From assembly GCF_040930455.2 (NCBI RefSeq), contig NZ_CP170494.1: a stretch of 64,000 bases of DNA. The stretch is one strand, 5' to 3'. The DNA is from Neopusillimonas maritima (GTDB lineage: Bacteria > Pseudomonadota > Gammaproteobacteria > Burkholderiales > Burkholderiaceae_B). A program made the position numbers and the translations under genes. Position 1 is the stretch's first letter. Every line of letters begins with the position of its first letter. Below the pieces are notes generated by a model, which saw only the letters and a list, made by a program, of their open reading frames with translations, searched no databases and was not told the origin of the DNA. Of this stretch, positions 9,297 through 17,519 are shown piece after piece.

Positions 9297-9955
9297 CAAG
9301 GCGCATTGCGTTGGGAAGGATCACGCTGAAAGTGTTTGATCAGGTCGTGGGGGTTTACCTGTTCAGCGTGCGTTGCCGCGGCTTGTGCCCACCACACCAG
9401 TTGGCTGATGCCGCGTTCGAAATAAGACGCCCATTGCGCATCCGTATCCGTTTGGGTGCAGTGCCCCGTACTATCAAATATTTCAGCCGCTTTGGGTACG
9501 TGAATCATGGCGGAAACGGGCAGGCAGCCCAGCTCCGACAAGAAGCTTCGCATTCCCACCGCTGCGCGCACGCCACCCCATTGACCCGCAGAGTAGGTCA
9601 CGATGAGGCTGGGCTTGTACGCAAAGTTTGAGCTGCCAAAATGGTTCAACAAATGGGCTAAGGCGGGGCTCATGCTGTGGTTGTATTCCGGGCTCACCAT
9701 AAGGTAACCGTTGGCGTGTCGAATTTTGTTCGCCAGTGTGCCCAGTGTTTCTGGAACGGTGCGTGGGCCGTAAGCAAAATGGGGCTTGAACACGGAACCT
9801 GTATCGATCAAAAGCGGGTCTATGATTTCAATTTCGTGTTCTGGGAAAACGCGTTGAAAATAGCGCTTGCAGGCTTGGGTAACGCGTTCGCCCAAACGGG
9901 GTGGGTGCGGGGGCGAGCTTTGTCTTGCGGAGCCTAGAAAGATCAGGAATTTCAT
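9296..9955 (-). CDS. NAD(P)H-dependent FMN reductase family flavoprotein
   Basis: 219 residues. The flavodoxin-like fold is shown by the N-terminal FMN-phosphate loop (MKFLIFLGSARQSS), the second FMN motif SPEYNHSMSPALAHLLNHFG around residue 100, and YSAGQWGGVRAAVGMRSFL. These proteins reduce FMN, quinones, azo compounds or metals with NAD(P)H. ATG at 9955 gives the family N-terminus; a longer frame from 10066 would overlap the kinase gene. It lies 44 bases downstream of that kinase on the same strand and may be the last gene of the operon. Confidence 0.85.
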   Translation of the reverse strand: MKFLIFLGSARQSSPPHPPRLGERVTQACKRYFQRVFPEHEIEIIDPLLIDTGSVFKPHFAYGPRTVPETLGTLANKIRHANGYLMVSPEYNHSMSPALAHLLNHFGSSNFAYKPSLIVTYSAGQWGGVRAAVGMRSFLSELGCLPVSAMIHVPKAAEIFDSTGHCTQTDTDAQWASYFERGISQLVWWAQAAATHAEQVNPHDLIKHFQRDPSQRNAP

Positions 9956-9999
9956 ATTTGGTGTCGTAACTTTAACTGTAAGCGTGCAGCGCAATCGCT

Positions 10000-11286
10000 T
10001 TAATGGTGGTTGATATGTAGGCGTATTAGCGTGCCTTTGCCTTCTTGCGCTAGTTCGAGTGGCCAATTCAGGCGCTCTGCGATTAGCGTAACCAAATAAA
10101 GGCCTAAACCCGAAGTCACTGCGGCAGGCGAGCGGGCGGGACCGGCAGAGGTTAGCAAAACCCTTGCCTCTTGGGGAAGACCGGAGCCTTCATCGCGAAT
10201 TTCCAGGGTGTTTTCGTCTAACTCAATATAGACCCGGCCGCTGGTGTGTTGAAGTGCATTTTGAAGAAGGTTACGCAAAAGCATTTGCACCAATGCGGGG
10301 TCCGCGTGAACGCTCACAGGTTTATGGGCACTGAAACTTAAGCGTGAATCGACTGCAAAATTAACCGATAAGTCGTCAATTGTTTGGTGAATCAGCGATG
10401 GGAGAGAAACCGTTTGGGCAGTTGCTGTGTCTACTGTTTCCTTGCGGGCAAGGGTTAGCAGGGCGTTCACATTGGTTTGCATTTCGGCAGTGGCGCGCCG
10501 AATGCGAGCAAGCGTTGCCTGATCTTGTGCGTTCAGTGTGCCACGCGTTTCAAGAATATCGATCGCACCGGATATCACAGCTAAAGGCGTTCGGAATTCA
10601 TGGCTGGCCATGTTAAGCAATGACTTTTCCCGTTTAACGTAGGCTTCAAGTTGCGTGACAAACAGGTTGAACGAGCGGGCAATACTATGTAGCTCTGCAT
10701 CTTGCCAGTTTTTTGGCAACCGAGGCATATTGGCACCAACGGGCAGTTTTTCAATTTCGTTAGATAGCGACTTTAATGGTTTAACAATGCGCTTTGCTTC
10801 GATAATTGAAAGTAGGGCGGTAACAGCCGCCACCAGCAAGATAACAATGAGTAGTGCAAGCCGAAAAAGCCATTCGCGCTTTTCAAAGTGTGTAATATTT
10901 CTGGCCAGATAAAGCACGCCATGCTGCAGTGCTTGTACTGATATTAGGTAGGTTTCATCGTTTTGGTAAACTTCCCCGGAAAAACCAGGCTCAAGCCCTT
11001 CAAATATAATGGGTGTAGCAGAGGGCTGGTAAAAGCTTTGCGGCGTATTGTGTGTTTTGGTGTTTGGGATATAAGCCAGAGTTAAGCCGGAGGTTTCGCG
11101 CAAAATAGTTTGTTCTGGATCAAAATCGTCTCCCATAAAAAACTCGCGCTCTTGGGTTAATTCCATTCGAAGCATAGTCGACTCGAGGTCTTCGCTTACC
11201 CAGGTAACGCCTAAAAACATAACAATAAGTGAAACCAGGCTAATCAGCGCCGAGGTTCGATAAATCCGATGGGAAATAGATCGCAT
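10000..11286 (-). CDS. Two-component sensor histidine kinase
   Basis: 428 residues. It has two membrane helices, at about 12-31 and about 140-162, around a periplasmic sensor of roughly 105 residues. A HAMP-like linker leads to the phosphoacceptor motif MASHEFRTPLAVISGAIDIL (His near residue 228). The ATP-binding N box is LLRNLLQNALQH, followed by G boxes DEGSGLP and GLGLYLV. It phosphorylates the regulator encoded just upstream. Its ATG shares one base with the regulator stop (TAATG). The position behind two envelope glycosyltransferases suggests it senses an envelope condition. Confidence 0.9.
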   Translation of the reverse strand: MRSISHRIYRTSALISLVSLIVMFLGVTWVSEDLESTMLRMELTQEREFFMGDDFDPEQTILRETSGLTLAYIPNTKTHNTPQSFYQPSATPIIFEGLEPGFSGEVYQNDETYLISVQALQHGVLYLARNITHFEKREWLFRLALLIVILLVAAVTALLSIIEAKRIVKPLKSLSNEIEKLPVGANMPRLPKNWQDAELHSIARSFNLFVTQLEAYVKREKSLLNMASHEFRTPLAVISGAIDILETRGTLNAQDQATLARIRRATAEMQTNVNALLTLARKETVDTATAQTVSLPSLIHQTIDDLSVNFAVDSRLSFSAHKPVSVHADPALVQMLLRNLLQNALQHTSGRVYIELDENTLEIRDEGSGLPQEARVLLTSAGPARSPAAVTSGLGLYLVTLIAERLNWPLELAQEGKGTLIRLHINHH

Positions 11287-11990
11287 TACTCTGGCTCACC
11301 GGGTGCAGTCAAATGGTAACCAAGGCCATGCCGGGTTTTTATCAGCGGCTTTCCAAATTGTTGTTGAAGCAATTTTCGAAGTGCATAAGCATGTGTTCGA
11401 ATGGTGTGTCGGTCAACCTCGCGGTCGCCCCATACTGCCTCGGCAATTTGGTCGTAAGAAACTAAGTCCGGATAAGCGTTAACGAGTTGTTCGAAAATCC
11501 GGGCTGACGTACCTGTTAATTCAAGCGGCTTATATCCGTTGACTAAAACAGAGTGTGTTGCTGCGTTGTAAGAAATGCCCGGAATACTGGTTAATATTGC
11601 ATTGTTTTTGTCGTGGCGCCGCGCCAGTGCCTCAACACGAAGTTGTAGCTCCCGCAAATTAAAAGGTTTTACCAAATAGTCATCTGCACCCACACCAAAG
11701 CCGGTTTCCTTATCCTCTAAGAGGTCTTTGGCCGTCATCAGAATGACGGGCGTACTTTGTTTGAGGTCAAGCCGTATCCGCTTGCAAATTTCAAAGCCCG
11801 ACACGCCCGGCAGCATCACATCAAGAATAATGATGTCGTAGTGGTGACCGGCAATCAGGTGCAAAGCGGTTAACCCATCGGGCGCGAAGTCGAGGATATA
11901 ACGGGGATTTTGCCCAAAAAACTCATATAAGTTTTCCGCTAACGCTTTGTGATCTTCAACAATTAGAATTTTGAGTTGCGTTTCGCTCAT
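11286..11990 (-). CDS. OmpR-family response regulator
   Basis: 234 residues. The receiver domain has acidic residues in LIVEDHKA, the phosphoacceptor Asp in DIIILDVMLPG near residue 56, and Lys in LVKPFNLRE. The C-terminal winged helix (about 135-230) ends in RHGLGYHL. It activates or represses transcription when phosphorylated by the following kinase. Its start codon overlaps the stop of the GT39 gene (ATGA), so the regulator is translated from a transcript that begins with glycosyltransferases. That order is unusual, since regulators are more often first. Confidence 0.9.
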   Translation of the reverse strand: MSETQLKILIVEDHKALAENLYEFFGQNPRYILDFAPDGLTALHLIAGHHYDIIILDVMLPGVSGFEICKRIRLDLKQSTPVILMTAKDLLEDKETGFGVGADDYLVKPFNLRELQLRVEALARRHDKNNAILTSIPGISYNAATHSVLVNGYKPLELTGTSARIFEQLVNAYPDLVSYDQIAEAVWGDREVDRHTIRTHAYALRKLLQQQFGKPLIKTRHGLGYHLTAPGEPE

Positions 11991-13504
11991 TGGGTGATGG
12001 GTTCGTTCAGATTAGTTTGTTTTGCCCGTGCAGTTAGTGCGTGCTGCTTTGGATTGTTTATTAAATATAAATTGTGGCGTTTACTGGCGAAAACTGGATT
12101 TTTTAAGTCGGCGCGCGCTGATTCCAATCGATTCTTTGGAACCGCCAGCCAAAAACTTTGACCTGAACTCATTTTGCTTGTGACTTCCTGCTCTTTAAGG
12201 GGCTTTGCCGACTCAAAAGAATAGAATCGCGCAGAAAACGGCACTTCGTCAAGGTAATAAAGCGGAATGCCGGAAGGGTTGGTCGTGCGGGTGTGCTGCA
12301 CCAAAAGCTTTTCGGTTTTAATCAGGTTGGGGGTGTAAGAAACCATTGCGATGAGTACCACGACGGCGGTGGGTGCAATCATGGCCAGGAAGGCTGGGCC
12401 GGATGCTCGCCAAGGGTAGTTTGTTTTTTGACCGGCAGAGTGTTCTTCTGCGCTGGACTGTGGGCACGCGTAGGCCAGACAGATGCTGAAACCGCCCAGT
12501 GAAGGAAGAATGTATGTCCAAAGAATATTGCCCGACAATGTGAAAAATAAGGGTGTAAAAAGGCTCCAGGCCAAAAAGTAGCCCAAGCGAGGATCCGACA
12601 GGCGTTGACGCATGGCGGTTCGCTGCTTAGTTTTGAGCAAACCTTTCATCAAAATAAACAACCCTGCCAAGCCCCACGGGAAGGATGCCTGGAGCCAGTA
12701 GTACCAGATGGTCCCGAAGGGCGCTTTGTGGGCAGTGCCATATAGGTCGCCTTTCCAGCCTGGGTCGACAAAACGCAGAAAGTGTTCTCCCAGGAAGAAA
12801 TAGTTCAGGAAACCCGGGGTTTTAAATTCCGCGGCAAGATACCAGGGCGCACTCAAAACGAACGTGAGGGCGATCCCTTTTAACCATGGTAGGGAACGGA
12901 TCGTTCTGCGGGCTTGTGGGTAAAAGAGCATCCATAAGACAATTGCGCCGCCTGACAGAACAAGAATCAGAGGGCCTTTAGCCAGCAAGCCAACAACCAG
13001 CCCAATGAAAAAGCTATAACGCCAGAATAACCCAGACGAGTTTGCCGCCATGATCCATCCGGTCATGCAAAGGGTGGTGCCCAACGCTAGGAACGGGTCA
13101 GTCAGTACGGCGCCCGACGAAACAAATGAAAGCGCACATGTAGCGTAAATCAGAACAGCAAGGCGTGCGGTTGTGGCGTTGAATAGGGTTGCGCAACAAC
13201 GATAAAGCAAACCCAATGTAAGAAGGGTGGCAATCCAGGAAGGCAGCCGTGCTGCAAACTCAGTGGGGCCGAAAATATGCATTGATATAGCTTGCAGCCA
13301 GAACGAAAGTGGCGGCTTGCCCCAAAACGGATTGCCAGGCGCAAACCAGGGGGTAATCCAGTCGCCCGATTCATACATGAGTCTGGCAATTTCCGCATAA
13401 CGGGGTTCCGACGTATCGGCCAGCGGAATGAGCATCATCGCAAATAGCGGAACGATCAGCGCAATGCCCAATAGAGCAAGAAAGCCAGTGTTACGCCGCA
13501 TCAC
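11987..13504 (-). CDS. GT39-family (ArnT/PMT-like) membrane glycosyltransferase
   Basis: 505 residues with ten or more hydrophobic segments. The N-terminal periplasmic loop has the PMT/ArnT signature DTSEPRYAEIARLM with the conserved acidic residue near position 30, then a conserved WGKPPLSFWLQA segment. ArnT enzymes transfer sugars from undecaprenyl phosphate to lipid A; PMT relatives glycosylate proteins. The adjacent GT2 gene probably makes the lipid-linked donor. The start is either GTG at 13504 or ATG at 13501; both overlap the GT2 gene. The acceptor (lipid A, LPS or protein) is not known. Confidence 0.85.
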   Translation of the reverse strand: MMRRNTGFLALLGIALIVPLFAMMLIPLADTSEPRYAEIARLMYESGDWITPWFAPGNPFWGKPPLSFWLQAISMHIFGPTEFAARLPSWIATLLTLGLLYRCCATLFNATTARLAVLIYATCALSFVSSGAVLTDPFLALGTTLCMTGWIMAANSSGLFWRYSFFIGLVVGLLAKGPLILVLSGGAIVLWMLFYPQARRTIRSLPWLKGIALTFVLSAPWYLAAEFKTPGFLNYFFLGEHFLRFVDPGWKGDLYGTAHKAPFGTIWYYWLQASFPWGLAGLFILMKGLLKTKQRTAMRQRLSDPRLGYFLAWSLFTPLFFTLSGNILWTYILPSLGGFSICLAYACPQSSAEEHSAGQKTNYPWRASGPAFLAMIAPTAVVVLIAMVSYTPNLIKTEKLLVQHTRTTNPSGIPLYYLDEVPFSARFYSFESAKPLKEQEVTSKMSSGQSFWLAVPKNRLESARADLKNPVFASKRHNLYLINNPKQHALTARAKQTNLNEPITQ

Positions 13505-14525
13505 GTTGATGTCCTTGTGTACGGGTTTGAGTCAGACGGACAGACTTCGTTTGCAATACGTCACGCACCAGATAAACCGGGCGTTGTTTCGCCTCGAAGT
13601 AGGTTTTGCCCATGTATTCGCCAAGCAGGCCGATGGAAATTAATTGCACGCCGCCCAGGAAAGTAATTAATGCGATTAGAGAGGGATAACCGGGTGTGGG
13701 TTCGCCTAGCACCAGGGTTTTAATGACAATCCAACCTGCGAACAGAATACCCAGTAACGCGGTCGTGACGCCGGCCAGGGTGGCCAGACGAAGCGGAGCA
13801 ATTGAAAATGAGGTGATTCCCTCAAAAGCCAAATGGAACAAATTCAAGTAATTCCACTGGCTTTGGCCTGCCGCGCGCGGAGCACGATCATACTCAATAA
13901 CGGTTGTCGGCAATCCGATCCACGCGAATAAGCCTTTCATGTAGCGGTTACGCTCGGGCAAGGCCGCCAGCGCATTCACCGCTTTGCGGCTCATTAACCG
14001 GAAATCACCGGTGTCCTCCGGAATATCTGTGTCACTAATGCGGTTCAGTAGCCGATAAAAAAAATGCGCACTGGTTTTTTTGGTAAAGCTTTCCCCGGCT
14101 CTGGAACGTCGTTTCATGGCGACAACATCGGCTCCCTCGTGCCATGCCTGCAGCATCTGTGGAATGAGTTCAGGTGGATCTTGCAGGTCTGCATCCAGAA
14201 TAATGACTGCGTCCCCATTGGCATGGTCAATGCCCGCCGTTAGAGCCGCTTCCTTGCCAAAGTTTCGGCTCAAGCGAACGGCTCGGACATTGGGCACACG
14301 TAATGCAAGGTCTGCAATCCAGTCGTCACTGCCGTCTTTGCTGCCGTCGTCGACAAGAATCAACTCATTCTTTATGGGGATAGATTGCAAAACGGCTTGG
14401 ACGCGTTGGTATAAAACGGGCAGAGCCTGTCTTTCGTTGTAAACGGGTACGACAACGGACAACAGTAGTTTCTCGTTGACGTTATTTTTTTTCAGAGGGG
14501 AGCGCAATTCTTTAAACACCGGCAT
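13491..14525 (-). CDS. GT2-family polyprenyl-phosphate glycosyltransferase (ArnC/GtrB/DPM-like)
   Basis: About 344 residues from ATG 14525. The GT-A fold has SVVVPVYNERQALPVLYQRV, the nucleotide-binding LVDDGSKDGS, and the metal-binding VIILDADLQDPPELIPQML. Two C-terminal membrane helices (about 240-325) are as in GtrB and ArnC. It should load a sugar onto undecaprenyl phosphate for the GT39 enzyme encoded next, which it overlaps by 11-14 bases. It is the first gene of the run GT2-GT39-regulator-kinase. The start is uncertain because no good ribosome site was seen; a frame from 14591 exists. Confidence 0.85.
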   Translation of the reverse strand: MPVFKELRSPLKKNNVNEKLLLSVVVPVYNERQALPVLYQRVQAVLQSIPIKNELILVDDGSKDGSDDWIADLALRVPNVRAVRLSRNFGKEAALTAGIDHANGDAVIILDADLQDPPELIPQMLQAWHEGADVVAMKRRSRAGESFTKKTSAHFFYRLLNRISDTDIPEDTGDFRLMSRKAVNALAALPERNRYMKGLFAWIGLPTTVIEYDRAPRAAGQSQWNYLNLFHLAFEGITSFSIAPLRLATLAGVTTALLGILFAGWIVIKTLVLGEPTPGYPSLIALITFLGGVQLISIGLLGEYMGKTYFEAKQRPVYLVRDVLQTKSVRLTQTRTQGHQRDAA

Positions 14526-14625
14526 AGTCCAATCAATAAAGTGATGATATGTGCGGTAAAGATAGCGCCCGGGGCAACAAAAAATCGTCAAATGAATATC
14601 AAAAAAACATCAATTCGGTACTAAA

Positions 14626-15951
14626 TTATCGAAAATTGAATAATTCCTGATGTATGTCAACGTTTGACAAACCCTGTGTTTTCAGCGCCTTGTGGATATG
14701 GTTCGCCAGTTTTGATGGGCCGCAAAACCAGAGGTCTATCGCTTTACCTTGAGATAGCGCAGATAAGAAAGTGTCGGCGTTAAAACGGCCTTTTGTCTTT
14801 GTTTCGTGTACGTGGAGTTCCAAATTAGTAAGCTCGCGGCACTTTTGTTCCAGTAACGACACAAAGTGGTTTCCGTCCCGCCGCGTTACCACGTAATGCA
14901 AGCTGGTTGGCCGGTTAAGGGTTTTGTTTTCTAATGCCTCAACCCATGCAAGGAACGGGGTGATACCAACGCCTGCGGCCAGCCATACCTGCAAGGCATT
15001 TTTTCGGCCTTGATTGCACTGAAATTTTCCGTACGGACCCTCAATAGCAACAGGCTGATCGATTTTTAGTGTTTGGGCCAGCTTTGCTGTGTAGTCGCCG
15101 AGATCTTTAATATGGAAGGTAAGTTGCGTAGTGCCCGACTCTTTTGGTGCAGACGCAATGGTAAAAGGGTGTGCGCCTTCGTCTTGATCAAACGTCAAGA
15201 AAACGAATTGTCCCGGGGTGTGTCCACGCCAGTCGGGCCCGGGATCGCAAACCACCTCCAGTGTTTGATTTTCATGGGGGCGAATCATAACAACACGTCC
15301 CACATGAGTGCGTTTATGGCCAATGCGTTTGGCCAATATGATGAAGGTAGCTGAGACGCCTGAAAGTAGTAACACTGCCATAACCATGCCGTTCACGCTG
15401 GCCCAGTAACTTGCGGGCATCAAAGCAACGGAATGGACTACAAGCACTAAATATAGCGCTGGAATAAGTTTATGGATTCGGCGCCAGAAGTGGTAGGGGA
15501 TGAGTTTCCACATGCTTAACGCGACCATGATAAGTAGAATGTAAAAGCCCCATTCACCTAGATCTTTTGCAATAGAGTGCAACCATTGCATGGCAGGTAA
15601 AACAGCCAGTTTAGGCCGGCCTGTTTTACCAACCAGGTCTGAAATAGGTCCGCCTGCTTCCTTGAAGAGCCAGTGCGCGATAGCAAAGCCCGCTCCGGTA
15701 ATGCCCAACCATTTATGCAAACCATAGATTTTGTCCATGCCATTAAACAGTGATTCAAGCCACACAGGCCGCGTTGCCAGAATCATGGAAACAGACATCA
15801 AGGCAATGGATAGTTGCCCTGTTAGATACATTCCAAGTTGACGAATGACCCATAAACCGTCTCCTGATAACTGAGACAAGTAGAGAGCATTCCATGACCA
15901 TGCAAGGGTTAATGTCGCGATTAAGAGAAAAATGGCTGGTTTGGTTTTCAT
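14626..15951 (-). CDS. Ferric-reductase-like membrane flavoprotein (FAD/NAD(P)H oxidoreductase)
   Basis: 441 residues. About six N-terminal membrane helices hold His pairs typical of heme-binding ferric-reductase/NOX domains (GLHKWLGITGAGFAIAHWL and RRIHKLIPALYLVLVVHSV). A ferredoxin-reductase module follows from about residue 215. The FAD motif is HPFTIASAP, and the NAD(P) part has LAAGVGITPFLAWVEAL and ends DLWFCGPSKLA. It should pass electrons from cytosolic NAD(P)H through FAD and heme across the membrane. The acceptor could be ferric iron or oxygen. A strong hairpin abuts the start codon. It is next to the PepSY locus on the same strand as the first PepSY gene. Confidence 0.85.
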   Translation of the reverse strand: MKTKPAIFLLIATLTLAWSWNALYLSQLSGDGLWVIRQLGMYLTGQLSIALMSVSMILATRPVWLESLFNGMDKIYGLHKWLGITGAGFAIAHWLFKEAGGPISDLVGKTGRPKLAVLPAMQWLHSIAKDLGEWGFYILLIMVALSMWKLIPYHFWRRIHKLIPALYLVLVVHSVALMPASYWASVNGMVMAVLLLSGVSATFIILAKRIGHKRTHVGRVVMIRPHENQTLEVVCDPGPDWRGHTPGQFVFLTFDQDEGAHPFTIASAPKESGTTQLTFHIKDLGDYTAKLAQTLKIDQPVAIEGPYGKFQCNQGRKNALQVWLAAGVGITPFLAWVEALENKTLNRPTSLHYVVTRRDGNHFVSLLEQKCRELTNLELHVHETKTKGRFNADTFLSALSQGKAIDLWFCGPSKLANHIHKALKTQGLSNVDIHQELFNFR

Positions 15952-15962
15952 GTTTTGCTTTA

Positions 15963-15988
15963 AGCCCCCGTCTCAGCGGGGGCTTTTT
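15963..15988. terminator. Strong hairpin just upstream of the ferric-reductase-like start codon
   Basis: Perfect 8-bp GC-rich stem AGCCCCCG / CGGGGGCT with a 6-base loop. The T-run lies on the plus-strand side, but the neighbouring genes are on the minus strand. Read on the minus strand it follows the first PepSY gene and ends 11 bases before the ATG at 15951, with GGGGG, the only SD-like run, inside the stem. It could terminate plus-strand read-through, attenuate minus-strand transcription, or hide a ribosome site. Confidence 0.6.
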
Positions 15989-16027
15989 GATTTGGCAAAG
16001 TGAGGTTTTCAGAGCGTCAGCGGCGAA

Positions 16028-16360
16028 TTAGTCGTGATCTTCATCGCGCCGCTTTTCGTTGATAATGTTTCCGCTAATGGGCTCGACGTATAGCTTTACC
16101 CTTTCTCCACGTTGATTCCGGGCTTTTACCTCGTAACCACTGCTTTCTTTCTCAACTTCACTAATATCGGTGTATCCGGCCAACTCCACGCGGGACAAAA
16201 TATCGCGCATATCAAGCCATTTTTTTTGCGCTTGTTCTGAAACGCTTGATGTTTGTGACGCATTTACATTATTTTGCGCATAGGCGGGAAGGCCTAGAGC
16301 AACTATGCCGGCACTGCCAAGGGTGGTAACAATAGCGAGTTTACGTAAACCTTTGAACAT
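16028..16360 (-). CDS. Secreted PepSY-domain protein
   Basis: 110 residues. A Sec signal peptide is visible (KLAIVTTLGSAGIVALGLPAYA, cut near residue 28). The mature part is one PepSY domain, with the helix MRDILSRVELAGYTDISEVEKE and strands YEVKARNQRGERVKLYVEPISGNII. PepSY domains are small periplasmic modules linked to inhibition of proteases or to sensing. ATG at 16360 follows a good AGGAGA ribosome site; a longer frame from 16450 would run through the operator. It is divergent from a PepSY-regulator-kinase operon, so it is probably controlled by that regulator. Confidence 0.8.
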   Translation of the reverse strand: MFKGLRKLAIVTTLGSAGIVALGLPAYAQNNVNASQTSSVSEQAQKKWLDMRDILSRVELAGYTDISEVEKESSGYEVKARNQRGERVKLYVEPISGNIINEKRRDEDHD

Positions 16361-16423
16361 AACTTTCTCCTGATAAAGAATTCGGCCAATCCGAAAACAG
16401 TTGCTATTGTGGTTATGGTGCTG

Positions 16424-16464
16424 TGAACAAAACATGAAGCCGGCGTTCATGTTCTGTTCATGTT
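16424..16464. promoter_or_regulatory. Putative response-regulator operator between divergent PepSY genes
   Basis: A long inverted repeat: TGAACAAAACATGAA (16424-16438), a 7-base GC-rich centre, then TTCATGTTCTGTTCA (16446-16460), 14 of 15 positions matching. On the plus strand TTCATGTT occurs twice with an 11-base period (16446-16453 and 16457-16464). The minus-strand arm carries TTCATGTT followed 11 bases later by the degenerate TTCACAGC. Tandem half-sites at one helical turn are typical of OmpR-family regulators. The array faces both ways, suiting control of both PepSY transcripts by the regulator at 16848. Confidence 0.7.
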
Positions 16465-16509
16465 GTATGTAATAAAACCGTACGTATAGTTACTACAAGG
16501 GCATGAACA

Positions 16510-16851
16510 ATGCGGTCTTTTAAAACAGCGTTTCTTGTCGTGGTGTTTGCGGCAACGACATCGATCTTTCCGTTGCTTAGCTTTGCGGATAGTGAGCGTG
16601 ATGATCATGATCGCGCCCGGAAAGCATTGCTCGACGGGAAAGTACTCTCTTTGCGCGATGTGCTGGATAAGGTCAGTCGCGATTTTCCGGGAGAACCGGT
16701 TGAAATAGAATTTGAAGAAGACGACGGGCTTTATTTGTATGAGATAAAGTTGCTTCAGCCGGCGGGCACTATTTTGAAACTCGAAGTTGACGCAGTAAAC
16801 GGTGAGGTGCTTAAAGCGAAAGGTCGAAATATTCGGTATGGGAAAGAATGA
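16510..16851 (+). CDS. Secreted PepSY-domain protein, first gene of a two-component operon
   Basis: 113 residues. It has a signal peptide (FLVVVFAATTSIFPLLSFA) and one PepSY domain (LSLRDVLDKVSRDFPGEPVEIEFEEDD, then YEIKLLQPAGTILKLEVDAVNGEVL). It overlaps the regulator gene by four bases (ATGA), so the three genes form one operon. Similar PepSY-regulator-kinase triplets occur in Proteobacteria, where the small protein may modulate the kinase in the periplasm. That role is inferred here. It differs in sequence from the divergent PepSY protein, so the two are old paralogues at best. Confidence 0.8.
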   Translation: MRSFKTAFLVVVFAATTSIFPLLSFADSERDDHDRARKALLDGKVLSLRDVLDKVSRDFPGEPVEIEFEEDDGLYLYEIKLLQPAGTILKLEVDAVNGEVLKAKGRNIRYGKE

Positions 16852-17519
16852 CTATGCGTTTGTTGGTTGTTGAAGATGATCCCGCGCTTGCAAGTCAGTT
16901 GGAGCAGGCGTTGTGCGGCGCAGGTTATGCAGTGGATGTTGCCTGCGATGGTGAGGATGCCCATTTCAAAGGTGACACCGAATCTTATGATGCCGTCGTT
17001 TTGGACTTGGGCTTGCCGGTTCTGGACGGCCTGACCGTCCTACGAAAATGGCGTGCTCACGGGCAAAATATGCCGGTTTTGGTACTAACGGCGCGCGATG
17101 GTTGGGACGAAAAGGTAAGTGGTATCGATGCAGGGGCCGATGACTATTTGACCAAGCCGTTTCACATGGAAGAGTTGCTTGCCCGCATTCGTGCCCTGAT
17201 TCGCCGAAACGGCAAACATGCCAGCGCTCAATGGCAGTGCGGCTCGATTTTGCTGGATACGCGTTCGGCAAGGGTGTCCGTAAACGGCGTTCCATTAAGT
17301 CTTACGGCTCACGAATATCGGGTTCTGGCCAGTTTAGTGCAGCATGCGGGCGAGATTGTTTCGCGGTCAAGTTTAATTGAGCATATTTACGCGCAAGATT
17401 TCGACCGTGACTCAAATACGATTGACGTTTTTATAGGACGCCTAAGAAAAAAGTTGCCGCCAAATACCATTGAGACTGTCCGTGGGCTGGGATATCGCAT
17501 TAACGAGGCGCCTGAATGA
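16848..17519 (+). CDS. OmpR-family response regulator
   Basis: 223 residues. Receiver domain: RLLVVEDDPALASQLEQAL, phosphoacceptor Asp in YDAVVLDLGLPVLDGL near residue 53, conserved Thr/Ala in LTARDGWDEK, and Lys in LTKPFHMEELLAR. The DNA-binding winged helix covers about 130-220 and ends VRGLGYRI. It belongs to the PhoP/QseB-like group. It overlaps the PepSY gene upstream and the kinase downstream by ATGA. It is the likely reader of the tandem TTCATGTT sites at 16424-16464. Confidence 0.9.
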   Translation: MTMRLLVVEDDPALASQLEQALCGAGYAVDVACDGEDAHFKGDTESYDAVVLDLGLPVLDGLTVLRKWRAHGQNMPVLVLTARDGWDEKVSGIDAGADDYLTKPFHMEELLARIRALIRRNGKHASAQWQCGSILLDTRSARVSVNGVPLSLTAHEYRVLASLVQHAGEIVSRSSLIEHIYAQDFDRDSNTIDVFIGRLRKKLPPNTIETVRGLGYRINEAPE

